Assembly (NCBI RefSeq): GCF_902859805.1
Contig: NZ_CADIKC010000006.1
Location: forward strand, 310,001-374,000
Direction: 5' to 3'
From: Paraburkholderia sediminicola
GTDB lineage: Bacteria > Pseudomonadota > Gammaproteobacteria > Burkholderiales > Burkholderiaceae
Length of the DNA: 64,000 bases
Both the position numbers and the translations under genes were made by a program. A model generated the notes under the pieces. It had not been told where the DNA came from. It did no database searches and worked only from the letters and a program-made list of their open reading frames with translations. Below are positions 55,158 through 62,890 of the stretch, in pieces (the first letter of the stretch is position 1; each line of letters begins with the position of its first letter).

Positions 55158-55172
55158 GTGCCGGACCGGCAC
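55158..55172. terminator. Terminator-like hairpin
   Basis: GTGCCGG-A-CCGGCAC lies three bases past the permease stop. On the plus strand it is followed by TTTT. A second small dyad CCCGG-AAG-CCGGG overlaps the permease stop. Confidence 0.45.
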
Positions 55173-55175
55173 TTT

Positions 55176-56513
55176 TCACCCGGAAGCCGGGATGCGCTTC
55201 ACGCGGCGCTCATGCAGACGGCCAAGGCTGCCGACAGCCACCGCCGCCAACACGGTCGGCACGGCTGACACGAGCAAGGTTTGATCGACGCTCCACGCGA
55301 GCGCCATCAACTGGCCACCGGCTAGCGGGCCAAGCACGGCGCCGAGTCTGCCGAAACCGAGCGCCCAGCCCGCGCCGGTAGCACGAGTCCTTGTCGGATA
55401 GATCGTGACCGCCAGGGCATTCAGGCCGGATTGACCGCCGAGAATGCAGAATCCGGCGAATGCGATGCACGAGATGGCGGCAAGCGGCACCGTATGGAAG
55501 TAACTGATGCCGACAATGGCGATGCCGCCGAGCGCGAAATTGGCAAACAACACCGCTGCAAAACCACGGCGATCTATCAACATGCCGAGCGCAAAATTGC
55601 CCACTAGTCCGCCGAGCCAAAGCGCCATGCCCGCCAGCACCGCCTTACTGGATGAATAGCCTGTGCCGCTCATCAACACGGGGATCCATGCCGCGAGGAA
55701 GTACGCGCACAGCATGTTGGCGAAGTTTGCGGCCCAAAGCAGAGGCGTGACGATTCGCCGGCCTTCGCTCAACAACATCGTAAGCGTGCCGCCGCCAGGT
55801 ACTTTGTTCGCGGGCGGCACCATGGGCATGGCGGCGCCGGGCGCCACCCGGTGCAGCAGTAGCAAGGTACGAGGTGTTTGCGGGTGGCGTAGCAGGCAAA
55901 ATTGCAGCGATTCAGGAAGCGCCGCGAACATTGAGAGGGACAGCAGCGCTGTGAGCAATGCGCCGGCGTAAAAAACACCGCCCCAGCCAAACGGCGTAAT
56001 CACCAGAGCGGCAATCCCTCCGCCAACCACCCCACCGACGATGTAACCCGACGACACCGCCATCATCAAACTCACGCGGACGCGTGCCGGGCTGTATTCG
56101 CCTGCGAGAGCCATGGCATTCGGAACGATCGCGCCCATTCCGATACCCGCGGCAAAACGAATGCCGATCAGTGCGCCGATCGAGTGGACGAAAGGTGTCA
56201 GCACCATGCAAAGCGCGATCCAGGCAGTCGCCGCGATCAGCATCGGACGGCGGCCAATCGTGTCGGCCCATCCTGCGAGCATTAGCGATCCGGCGAACAT
56301 CCCCAGCAACCCGGCCGCAAACACCGGACCCAACACGGAACGGCTGGCGCCCCAGGCTTTTATCAAGGCGGGAGCGGCATAGGCCATCGCCTGGACATCG
56401 AAGCCGTCGATCACCATGCATAACGCACATAAACCGAGCACGCGCCACTGCGTCGCGGTAATGGGTTTGCCGTCAAACAACGAAAAAGTGGTCTCTTCCC
56501 CAGGTGATGCCAT
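55176..56513 (-). CDS. Aromatic acid:H+ symporter-type MFS permease
   Basis: A 445-residue MFS transporter of the AAHS group (PcaK/BenK-like). Marks include the helix-1 DGFDVQAMAYAAPAL, with the Asp residues used by this family, and the loop GWADTIGRRP. GGAGACAG precedes the ATG. The promoter region holds TTTGACG and TTTGACAAAT elements (56618-56636) shared with the hydrolase/ligase operon, so it probably imports that pathway's aromatic substrate. Confidence 0.87.
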   Translation of the reverse strand: MASPGEETTFSLFDGKPITATQWRVLGLCALCMVIDGFDVQAMAYAAPALIKAWGASRSVLGPVFAAGLLGMFAGSLMLAGWADTIGRRPMLIAATAWIALCMVLTPFVHSIGALIGIRFAAGIGMGAIVPNAMALAGEYSPARVRVSLMMAVSSGYIVGGVVGGGIAALVITPFGWGGVFYAGALLTALLSLSMFAALPESLQFCLLRHPQTPRTLLLLHRVAPGAAMPMVPPANKVPGGGTLTMLLSEGRRIVTPLLWAANFANMLCAYFLAAWIPVLMSGTGYSSSKAVLAGMALWLGGLVGNFALGMLIDRRGFAAVLFANFALGGIAIVGISYFHTVPLAAISCIAFAGFCILGGQSGLNALAVTIYPTRTRATGAGWALGFGRLGAVLGPLAGGQLMALAWSVDQTLLVSAVPTVLAAVAVGSLGRLHERRVKRIPASG

Positions 56514-56617
56514 GTCTGTCTCCTGACCTGATTTCTATCGGCGGTGCGGATGCCCGTAAATGGACGCACCGCTGCCGCACCACTCGTCTGTCGTTCAATT
56601 GACTTTCACATCTTTTA

Positions 56618-56636
56618 TTTGACGAGTTTGACAAAT
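56618..56636. promoter_or_regulatory. TTTGAC half-site pair at the permease promoter
   Basis: TTTGACG (56618-56624) and TTTGACAAAT (56627-56636), about 105-123 bases upstream of the permease start. Both elements recur at 61709-61737, before the catabolic operon. Confidence 0.45.
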
Positions 56637-56671
56637 ACTGGGTAAAAAAATGAAGCGTACCGGTCGAAGCT

Positions 56672-57811
56672 TCAGTTCACCGGCTCACCGTAAAGCCGTT
56701 CGTATTCTCGAATGAACTCGGGGTCGCGCTCGCGCAGATCCTCATGCGTGACACGTCCGGTACGGCGCATATAGTCGTAGGTGAAGCCGATCGGATCGAG
56801 ATGCAGCTTGTCGCCGACGTTTTCATACCAGTCAAGACTCTTTGCCGCAGCCAGCTGGAAGCGGTCCGAAGCGGAGCGGCGCGACGCATCGAAATTCGCG
56901 AATGCAGCCTTGATGTCAGTTGTGTGGGCAGACAGACCTTCGTAAAGCGCGATCGAATCTTCCATTGCCATACGCGTACCGGAGCCGAGCGAGAAGTGCA
57001 CCGAGCGCAGCGCATCCCCAATCAGAATCATGTTCTCATGGTGCCAGTTCTCGTTTTTGACTGTGACGGCTTCAAACCAGGTGGACTTGTTCGACAACAG
57101 ACCGTGTCCTTCCAGGTCGTCGGCGAAAACTTGCTCACAGAAAGCGCGGCTCTCCGCGTCGCTCATCTCGCCCAAGCCGGCGCGTGCCCATGTCTGTGGA
57201 TCCGTTTCGATGAGAAACGTACTCGTCCGGTCGCTGTACGCGTAGCTATGGGCGATGAACACACCGAATCCGGTTTCGCGGAAGATTAGCGAAACGGCAT
57301 GAAACGGCTTGCTGGTTCCGTACCAGGCAAACTTGTTGCGACGCTGCACAAAGGAAGGTTTGAAGGCATCCGCATACTGCGCGCGGGTCCGGCTGTTCAC
57401 GCCGTCCGCCACCACTACGAGATCTGCCTGACGCAATGCGCCCAGATCGTCCACGCGAGCATTGAACCGCAGATCGACGCCCGCCGATCTGCATTCGGCA
57501 TGTAGAAACTGCAGCAAGGCAATGCGGGCGACCCGCGAAAAGCAGTTGCCATGGATCGGCACATGCAAGCCGCGATGGACGATTTCCATGTGCTCCGAAC
57601 GCACGTGGCCGGCGGTAAACCGGCGGAAGAACTCGGGATCCGATTTCTCAAGAAACGACAGCGCAACATCAGAGAACACCACGCCCCAGCCGTAAGTTGC
57701 GCCGGCGTCGTTCTGTTCATAGACCCGGATCGTCCATTCCGGAAAGCGTCGTTTGACCAGATACGCGAAAAACAGCCCACCCGGCCCTCCTCCTACGATA
57801 TTGATGTCCAT
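56672..57811 (-). CDS. FAD-dependent aromatic hydroxylase (salicylyl-CoA 5-hydroxylase-like)
   Basis: A 379-residue class A flavoprotein hydroxylase resembling the FAD domain of salicylyl-CoA 5-hydroxylase SdgC and anthraniloyl-CoA monooxygenase: GGGPGGLFFAYL at residue 7, GVVFSDVALSFLE, and DALRSVHFSLGSGTRMAMED for FAD. It is a single domain, with no fused flavin reductase half. It starts two bases after the adenylate ligase gene, which suggests it hydroxylates the activated aromatic acid. Salicylate to gentisate is the obvious parallel, but it is not proven. Confidence 0.82.
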   Translation of the reverse strand: MDINIVGGGPGGLFFAYLVKRRFPEWTIRVYEQNDAGATYGWGVVFSDVALSFLEKSDPEFFRRFTAGHVRSEHMEIVHRGLHVPIHGNCFSRVARIALLQFLHAECRSAGVDLRFNARVDDLGALRQADLVVVADGVNSRTRAQYADAFKPSFVQRRNKFAWYGTSKPFHAVSLIFRETGFGVFIAHSYAYSDRTSTFLIETDPQTWARAGLGEMSDAESRAFCEQVFADDLEGHGLLSNKSTWFEAVTVKNENWHHENMILIGDALRSVHFSLGSGTRMAMEDSIALYEGLSAHTTDIKAAFANFDASRRSASDRFQLAAAKSLDWYENVGDKLHLDPIGFTYDYMRRTGRVTHEDLRERDPEFIREYERLYGEPVN

Positions 57812-57813
57812 CC

Positions 57814-59505
57814 TCAGCCTCCTGTTCTGGACGTTGAAGCGTGCGCGGCGGTTTCGGCTTCGATAGCTTCGGCAATGATCCGGCGCATCGCCGGTTTGTC
57901 GACTTTGCCAACCCGTGTTACCGGAAACGCGTCCACGATTTCAATCCGCTCCGGACACTTGAACTTCGCGAGCCCCTGCGAGGAGAGGAATTCGATCATC
58001 TGCGGGATATTGGGCGCGGCGTGTCCTTCACGAAGAATCAGAAACGCACAGCCCTTTTCTCCGTAAAACGGATCGGGCATGGCCACCAGTTTCGCGTCGA
58101 GAACAGCGGGATGACGGCTCAGAAACGCCTCGACTTCTTCCGCACCGATCTTCTCGCCACCGCGATTGATGTTGTCGCGCAGGCGCCCTTCGAACGAAAA
58201 GTAGGTCACGCCGTCAATGACATGCGCGCGCATCATGTCCCCGGTCCGGAAGAAACCATTCGACGTAAAGGCTGTGGCGTTGGCCTCCGGTGCGTTGTAG
58301 TAGCCTCTCAGGCTGGACGGACCGCGAAAACACAACTCACCGATTTCGCCGGGTGCGACGGGCGATTCGTTGTCGGCATTGAGCAGAACGATTTCGTCAT
58401 GTTCGCAACCCGAGCGTCCATGCGTTTGATGACGAATGAATGCCTTGACTGCCGGGCCCGAGCCGATCAGCAATCCTTCGGTCGTGCCATACAAATTCGA
58501 ACTCGGCACGCCGAGGAAGGCCTCGAGGCTATCGGCGCGCGTGAGGCAGAAAAACAGTTTCAGCGAGGATAGGTCGTAGTCGAGCACTTCAGCACAGGCC
58601 ATGATCTGCGGCGCGACCGGTCCGATCGAAACAGCATGCGTCACGCGATGCTGCTGGATCAATTCCGCCATCCGTACGATATCGACTTTTGGCATGAGTA
58701 CGGTGGTTTGCCCAAGGGATATCGTGGGCACCAGCGCATACAGATGCGCCGCGTTGTGAAGCAAAGGCAGTGACCAGATCAACGTGGCGTGTTCACCTGC
58801 CTCCACGTGCCTCGCCCACGCTTCGGCATGCGCGAGGTATTCCGCGTGAAAACGCGGGATGATCTTGGGCACGCCGGTCGTGCCGCCAGACAGCTGGAAG
58901 CTCAGAACGTCTTCCGAGCCGATGTGCACACCGTTCAGAACGGCCTGTGCCTCATCCAGCGAGATCGACTCCAGCAAGGCGGACATCGAATGCGTCCCCG
59001 TTGGCGCGTCGCCGCGTGCGACGACAAGGTGCCTGAACGACGGATGCTCGACGCACATCTTCTGCGCAAAGCCGACCTGATCGAACTGCCCCACGTCGGC
59101 CTGCACGAAATACGCTTGCGGCAACGACAGGCTCGCCAGCTTGCCGATCTCGACCTCGCGATACTGCGGCAGCGCGCAGACCGGAACAATGCCGCTCTTG
59201 TAGCATGCACACAGCGCGAGAGCGGTGTCGACGGTCGTCCCCATCTGAAACACGGCACGTGCTCCAGGTTCGAGTCCGAGTTTGAGCAATGCCGCGGCCA
59301 GACGGTCGCTTTGTTCATCCAACTCGCGAAACGTGATACTGCGCTCGTCGCTGATCAAGGCCAGCTTGTCGGGAAGGCGTCGTGCCGTCGCTGCAAGCGC
59401 CTCGCCGAACGTTCTGTCGACCCACGCGCCGACCTGAAAATAATGCTGAGCGACCGACGGCTCGCAATACGCGACACCTTCGAGCGGATAGTGAATACCT
59501 GCCAT
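57814..59505 (-). CDS. Aryl-acid adenylate-forming ligase (DhbE/EntE-like)
   Basis: A 563-residue adenylating enzyme. Core motifs are SGGTTGVPK (A3), YGTTEG (A5), FFRTGD (A7), GRLRDNINRGGEKIGAEEVE (A8) and the catalytic Lys in GKVDKPAMRR (A10). The LPLLHN segment matches the aryl-acid pocket Asn of DhbE-type enzymes, which favours a 2-hydroxybenzoate-like substrate. No siderophore synthetase lies nearby, and the partner is a catabolic hydroxylase, so it probably activates the acid for degradation as AMP or CoA ester. Confidence 0.85.
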   Translation of the reverse strand: MAGIHYPLEGVAYCEPSVAQHYFQVGAWVDRTFGEALAATARRLPDKLALISDERSITFRELDEQSDRLAAALLKLGLEPGARAVFQMGTTVDTALALCACYKSGIVPVCALPQYREVEIGKLASLSLPQAYFVQADVGQFDQVGFAQKMCVEHPSFRHLVVARGDAPTGTHSMSALLESISLDEAQAVLNGVHIGSEDVLSFQLSGGTTGVPKIIPRFHAEYLAHAEAWARHVEAGEHATLIWSLPLLHNAAHLYALVPTISLGQTTVLMPKVDIVRMAELIQQHRVTHAVSIGPVAPQIMACAEVLDYDLSSLKLFFCLTRADSLEAFLGVPSSNLYGTTEGLLIGSGPAVKAFIRHQTHGRSGCEHDEIVLLNADNESPVAPGEIGELCFRGPSSLRGYYNAPEANATAFTSNGFFRTGDMMRAHVIDGVTYFSFEGRLRDNINRGGEKIGAEEVEAFLSRHPAVLDAKLVAMPDPFYGEKGCAFLILREGHAAPNIPQMIEFLSSQGLAKFKCPERIEIVDAFPVTRVGKVDKPAMRRIIAEAIEAETAAHASTSRTGG

Positions 59506-59531
59506 GTCTGTCTTCTCCAGTCGACGCGTTC

Positions 59532-60395
59532 TTATTGTTCGACGATGCGAACGCGGTCTTTGTCAAACGTATCGATACGCCCGCACAAACCGCCTGTAAA
59601 GAGGCCATACCAGATCGCCGGTTTCAGACCCAGCTCCCTACGGTTGAATTCGAGTGCCTCGTTCGATTCGATCAGAAAGTAGCCCGGCGACGGTTGCGAC
59701 ACGCGATATTCGGAATTGCGCCGCGCTGCATCCACCAGGCTCGCAAACTCTGCCAGCGCCGGCACGAAAATGCCCGGACCGTCGCTCTTTATGCCGCATT
59801 GCTCACTCAACAGTCTGCCCTTTTCCTGCCATACAGTATCGATCTCCTGGACTCGTCCTGCACGGTCGCTGGCGATCTGCTCCGCCGTGATCGCCGCCTC
59901 AAGTGTTAGTGCAGCATCCCGTGCGTCCAGCGATTGCAGTTCGCGCAGCTTGACGGTGATCTCGATGAAGTAGCCGTTGGGGTCGCGAAAGTAGATCGAT
60001 TCGATCACTTCGTGCTGAGTGGCCGACGAGACTTCGACACCCTTCGCTTCGAGCATCTCTTTCCATGCGAGCAACTTTTCCGGGCTGTCGGTCAGCCACG
60101 CGGTGTGCGTCGCGTCGAATACGTGATCGTCGGGTGTGGGCGGCATCAAGGGACGTTCTTGCGGCCGCGGTTCGCCCAGATAGTAGAAAAAGGCGATCGT
60201 GCTGCCATTGCCGCTATCGAAGAAGAAGTGAAGAAAGTCCGGGTGGCTCTCCGGGCCCCAGCCTCGCGCGGAGATCGTGTGGACAAGCGGTAGGCCCAGC
60301 GTGTCGCGATAGAACTCGATGGTTTCGCGCAGCTTCCATGTTGGGCGCGCCGTGTGATCGACCCCCGACAGCCTGAGCGGTACTGATTGATTCAT
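59532..60395 (-). CDS. VOC-superfamily protein with an extra C-terminal region
   Basis: A 287-residue protein. Residues 8-155 form a vicinal-oxygen-chelate (glyoxalase/extradiol dioxygenase) domain with VDHTARPTWKLRETIEFYRDTLGLPLVH, a His in DATHTAW and the C-terminal metal Glu in YFRDPNGYFIEI. The remaining 130 residues are helical and beta-rich sequence I do not recognise. Family members open aromatic rings or isomerise small acids. It sits between the hydrolase and ligase genes. Confidence 0.78.
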   Translation of the reverse strand: MNQSVPLRLSGVDHTARPTWKLRETIEFYRDTLGLPLVHTISARGWGPESHPDFLHFFFDSGNGSTIAFFYYLGEPRPQERPLMPPTPDDHVFDATHTAWLTDSPEKLLAWKEMLEAKGVEVSSATQHEVIESIYFRDPNGYFIEITVKLRELQSLDARDAALTLEAAITAEQIASDRAGRVQEIDTVWQEKGRLLSEQCGIKSDGPGIFVPALAEFASLVDAARRNSEYRVSQPSPGYFLIESNEALEFNRRELGLKPAIWYGLFTGGLCGRIDTFDKDRVRIVEQ

Positions 60396-60410
60396 TCGTC
60401 AACTCCCGAG

Positions 60411-61670
60411 TTATAAGAAAGACCGTTGATGCAGCCATTCGCCGACCGCGCGCGCGGCGATTGCCCGCCCCGGTTCGTCCGCCGTCTCAAGCGGTCTGCC
60501 GTGATGATCGCCACGCACGCGGACGTGGGTCTTATCCGTCGAACCGATACCGGCAAAAATGTCGGCAATGGCTAATGGGAAAGTAGTCTGATCGCCGGTG
60601 TATTCGACCAGCAACGAGGGTACGGTGACCGAAGGCGCGGTGGCTTCCAACGCTGCATTCGACGAGAGACCGGACCATGTCGAGAGCCAGGACTCTGGAG
60701 AACACAAGCGTCCAAAGCCCACCGAACCATAGTTCGAGATCACCGGATTCGGCGACCACAGCGAACCGGGCTTACGGTCGGAGGGATCGAGCGACGGGTC
60801 AAGACAGCGCAAATCGGCGTCCGTGCGCCATATGGTCATGACCGGCGTGTGGTTGGCCACGAGTTTCTGCCGATGCGTCGCCACCTTGTCCTTCACGGCT
60901 TGCCGCGCGTCCTGGCGCACGGCGATCAGTTGCCGCGCCATCCGGTCAAGGTGCGCCACGCGCGCCCGTTGTGCATCGCGATAACGGGAGACGAACTCAG
61001 CGCTATAGCGCGTCGCCCCGGGTTCGCGGGAATAGCCGTTCTCGGGGTTAAACGGGTTTAACGTATCGTCGATCGATAGCGCATCGCCTTCGTCAATGAC
61101 CGACGGATCGATGCACCCCATCAATAAACGCCCCTGTCCAGGATGCGGTGCGAGATAGATCATGCCGTCCACCGTCGGCAAGGTCGCGCTTGCCAGATGG
61201 GTGGGACGGCCGCCTGGCGTCTTTGCGATCCGGTCTTGCGCGGATAGCGTCGATTGCTGGATGTAGAAACTATAGAGCCCGGCACCGCCCGAATTGCCGA
61301 GCAACACGATGCGCTCGAAACCCGCTTCGCGCAGGTAGCGCAAACCGGCCGCGACATCGTGCAGGGCAAGTTCATGCTCAAGCCGAAGGTCGTTGCCGAC
61401 TGAACGGGCCGCCTGGGCCCAAACCGACGCCCCCGCTCGCAGCAATCCGGGAATCAGATAGTGAAACGTGAAGTTCTCGCGCGGGTGCATCAGACAAACA
61501 ACAGTCTTCGCCGACGCGCCCTGATACAAAACCCCGCAGGTGGCGGCGCCGTCTTCAGTGCGAAGCGTCGCACTGGTCTGCTGTGTGGCATGCGGCAATG
61601 CATCGGGAAACCAGTCAATCGTCAATGCGTGAGGACCTTCGAGAACGGTACCGGCCTGCATATTGCTCAT
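60411..61670 (-). CDS. Alpha/beta-hydrolase fold protein
   Basis: A 419-residue hydrolase with the nucleophile elbow GNSGGAG (Ser near residue 129), a candidate acid Asp in EYTGDQT and His in GDHHGRP near the end. The longer cap region between them (about 180-330) is unlike small dienelactone hydrolases. It heads the operon, 20 bases after the predicted transcription start, with GGAGA before the ATG. It could cleave an ester or thioester to release the aromatic acid, or a ring-fission product. Confidence 0.78.
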   Translation of the reverse strand: MSNMQAGTVLEGPHALTIDWFPDALPHATQQTSATLRTEDGAATCGVLYQGASAKTVVCLMHPRENFTFHYLIPGLLRAGASVWAQAARSVGNDLRLEHELALHDVAAGLRYLREAGFERIVLLGNSGGAGLYSFYIQQSTLSAQDRIAKTPGGRPTHLASATLPTVDGMIYLAPHPGQGRLLMGCIDPSVIDEGDALSIDDTLNPFNPENGYSREPGATRYSAEFVSRYRDAQRARVAHLDRMARQLIAVRQDARQAVKDKVATHRQKLVANHTPVMTIWRTDADLRCLDPSLDPSDRKPGSLWSPNPVISNYGSVGFGRLCSPESWLSTWSGLSSNAALEATAPSVTVPSLLVEYTGDQTTFPLAIADIFAGIGSTDKTHVRVRGDHHGRPLETADEPGRAIAARAVGEWLHQRSFL

Positions 61671-61697
61671 ATCAATGTCTCCGTATTCGTTGACGTT

Positions 61698-61737
61698 AGT
61701 ATAGCTTTTTTGACGTTGTCGTCAAATTTTTGACAAA
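61698..61737 (-). promoter_or_regulatory. Sigma70-like promoter with overlapping TTTGACG dyad
   Basis: On the minus strand a -35 TTGACG (61725-61720) and a -10 TATACT (61703-61698) are 16 bases apart and serve the hydrolase operon. TTTGACG-TTGT-CGTCAAA (61709-61726) overlaps the -35 and spacer, ideal for repression. More half-sites follow at 61729, 61750 and 61781. Confidence 0.6.
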
Positions 61738-61834
61738 GGAACCCGGTGTGTCAAAAACGACGTCATCAGTTCAGCGGATCGTCAAACGGTATACAGTGGC
61801 GCGGTCTATCAAACCGGACTCGCAAGGTGCGCCC

Positions 61835-62737
61835 ATGCTAGATCTCAATGACTTCCGTTATTTCGTTCGCATTGTCGAGTGCGGAGGACTCACCGCCGCC
61901 AGCCGCAATCTGAACGTGCCGAAGTCGACGGTCAGCCATCGCCTCCAGCAGCTCGAAACAGCGCTCGGCGTGCGGCTCGTCAACCGACTTCACGCAGACT
62001 CAGCATGACCGATGCCGGCGAGGTGTTCTACCGGCATGCGGTCGCCATGCTGGAACGAGCGGACTTTGCCGAAAGCGCCGTGCGCGAGCGGCTGGCCGAA
62101 CCAAGCGGCACGATTCGCTTCACCACCGCGGTGGCGACCTCGCTGTTCGCCATGCGCCAGATACTCCCGGATTTCATTCACCGCTATCCGAAGATCAACG
62201 TCGTCCAGCACATCAGCGACGAGCAGGTCGATATTGCGGGCGGCAGTTATGACCTCGCGCTGCGCTCGCACAGCGGTCCACTGTCCGACTCGACCCTCGT
62301 GCAGCGCACGCTGGCGCCGGCGCCCTGGTTTCTGTTCGCCGCGCCCAGCTATCTGGAACGCCACGGTATGCCACTCGCGCCGGAGAACCTCGCCGGACAC
62401 GAGACGCTGGTCATGTTGAGGCACAACAGTCCAATGGCGTGGAAGCTCAAGCACCCTGTGAACGGAGAAGCAGTTGTGCCGCTCAACCCCCGGCTGGCCG
62501 GCAATGACATCGTCACCCTCAAGCAGGCTGCGCAGGACGGCCTCGGCATCGTTGCCCTGCCCGCCTACGTCTGCAGCGAAGACCTGCGATCCGGCACGCT
62601 CCAGCGGGTTTTTGCCCGCCTGGCTGGCAGGCGAAGCCAGTATCACCGCGGTCATCCCGTTTCGTCACGGCATGCTGCCCTCCGTTCGCGCTTTTCTCGA
62701 CTTTCTGATCGAGCGCATCCCACTGGTCGTCGCGTAA
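61835..62737 (+). pseudogene. LysR-type regulator broken by two frameshifts
   Basis: The three frames together encode one LysR-type regulator of the CrgA-like group. Frame one gives the helix-turn-helix (GLTAASRNLNVPKSTVSHRL) and stops at 62008. The sequence resumes as SRRLSMTDAGEVFYRH after a missing base near 61986-61989. A second shift, one extra T in the run at 62609-62613, sends the last 45 codons (LPAWLAGEASITAV to IPLVVA) into another frame. It is divergent from the hydrolase operon. Two errors suggest real decay, though the T-run could be a sequencing slip. Confidence 0.75.
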
Positions 62738-62757
62738 TGTCGGATCGTCCATCTCAT

Positions 62758-62772
62758 TGGACCTGAGGTCCA
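62758..62772. repeat. Palindrome after the LysR pseudogene
   Basis: TGGACCT-G-AGGTCCA, a perfect 7-bp dyad 20 bases after the LysR stop. It could be a weak terminator or a regulatory site for the GMC gene. Confidence 0.4.
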
Positions 62773-62851
62773 GGCAAGTCATCTTGTTGTCTCCCTGAAG
62801 CGGGCCCATTCTGAGCACACAGCCGGTCGGCATCGATCGAACGGTTTAACG

Positions 62852-62866
62852 AGCGCTTGAAGCGCT
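62852..62866. promoter_or_regulatory. Palindrome before the GMC gene
   Basis: AGCGCTT-G-AAGCGCT, a perfect 7-bp dyad, 24 bases upstream of the GMC start codon. Confidence 0.4.
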
Positions 62867-62890
62867 GCAAACGTGTTCAGGAGTACAACA

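Noticed and set aside
54326-61670. Siderophore biosynthesis cluster (because of the DhbE/EntE-like ligase)
   Set aside because: There is no isochorismate enzyme, NRPS or siderophore receptor. The neighbours are a hydroxylase, hydrolase and aromatic permease, which suit catabolism.
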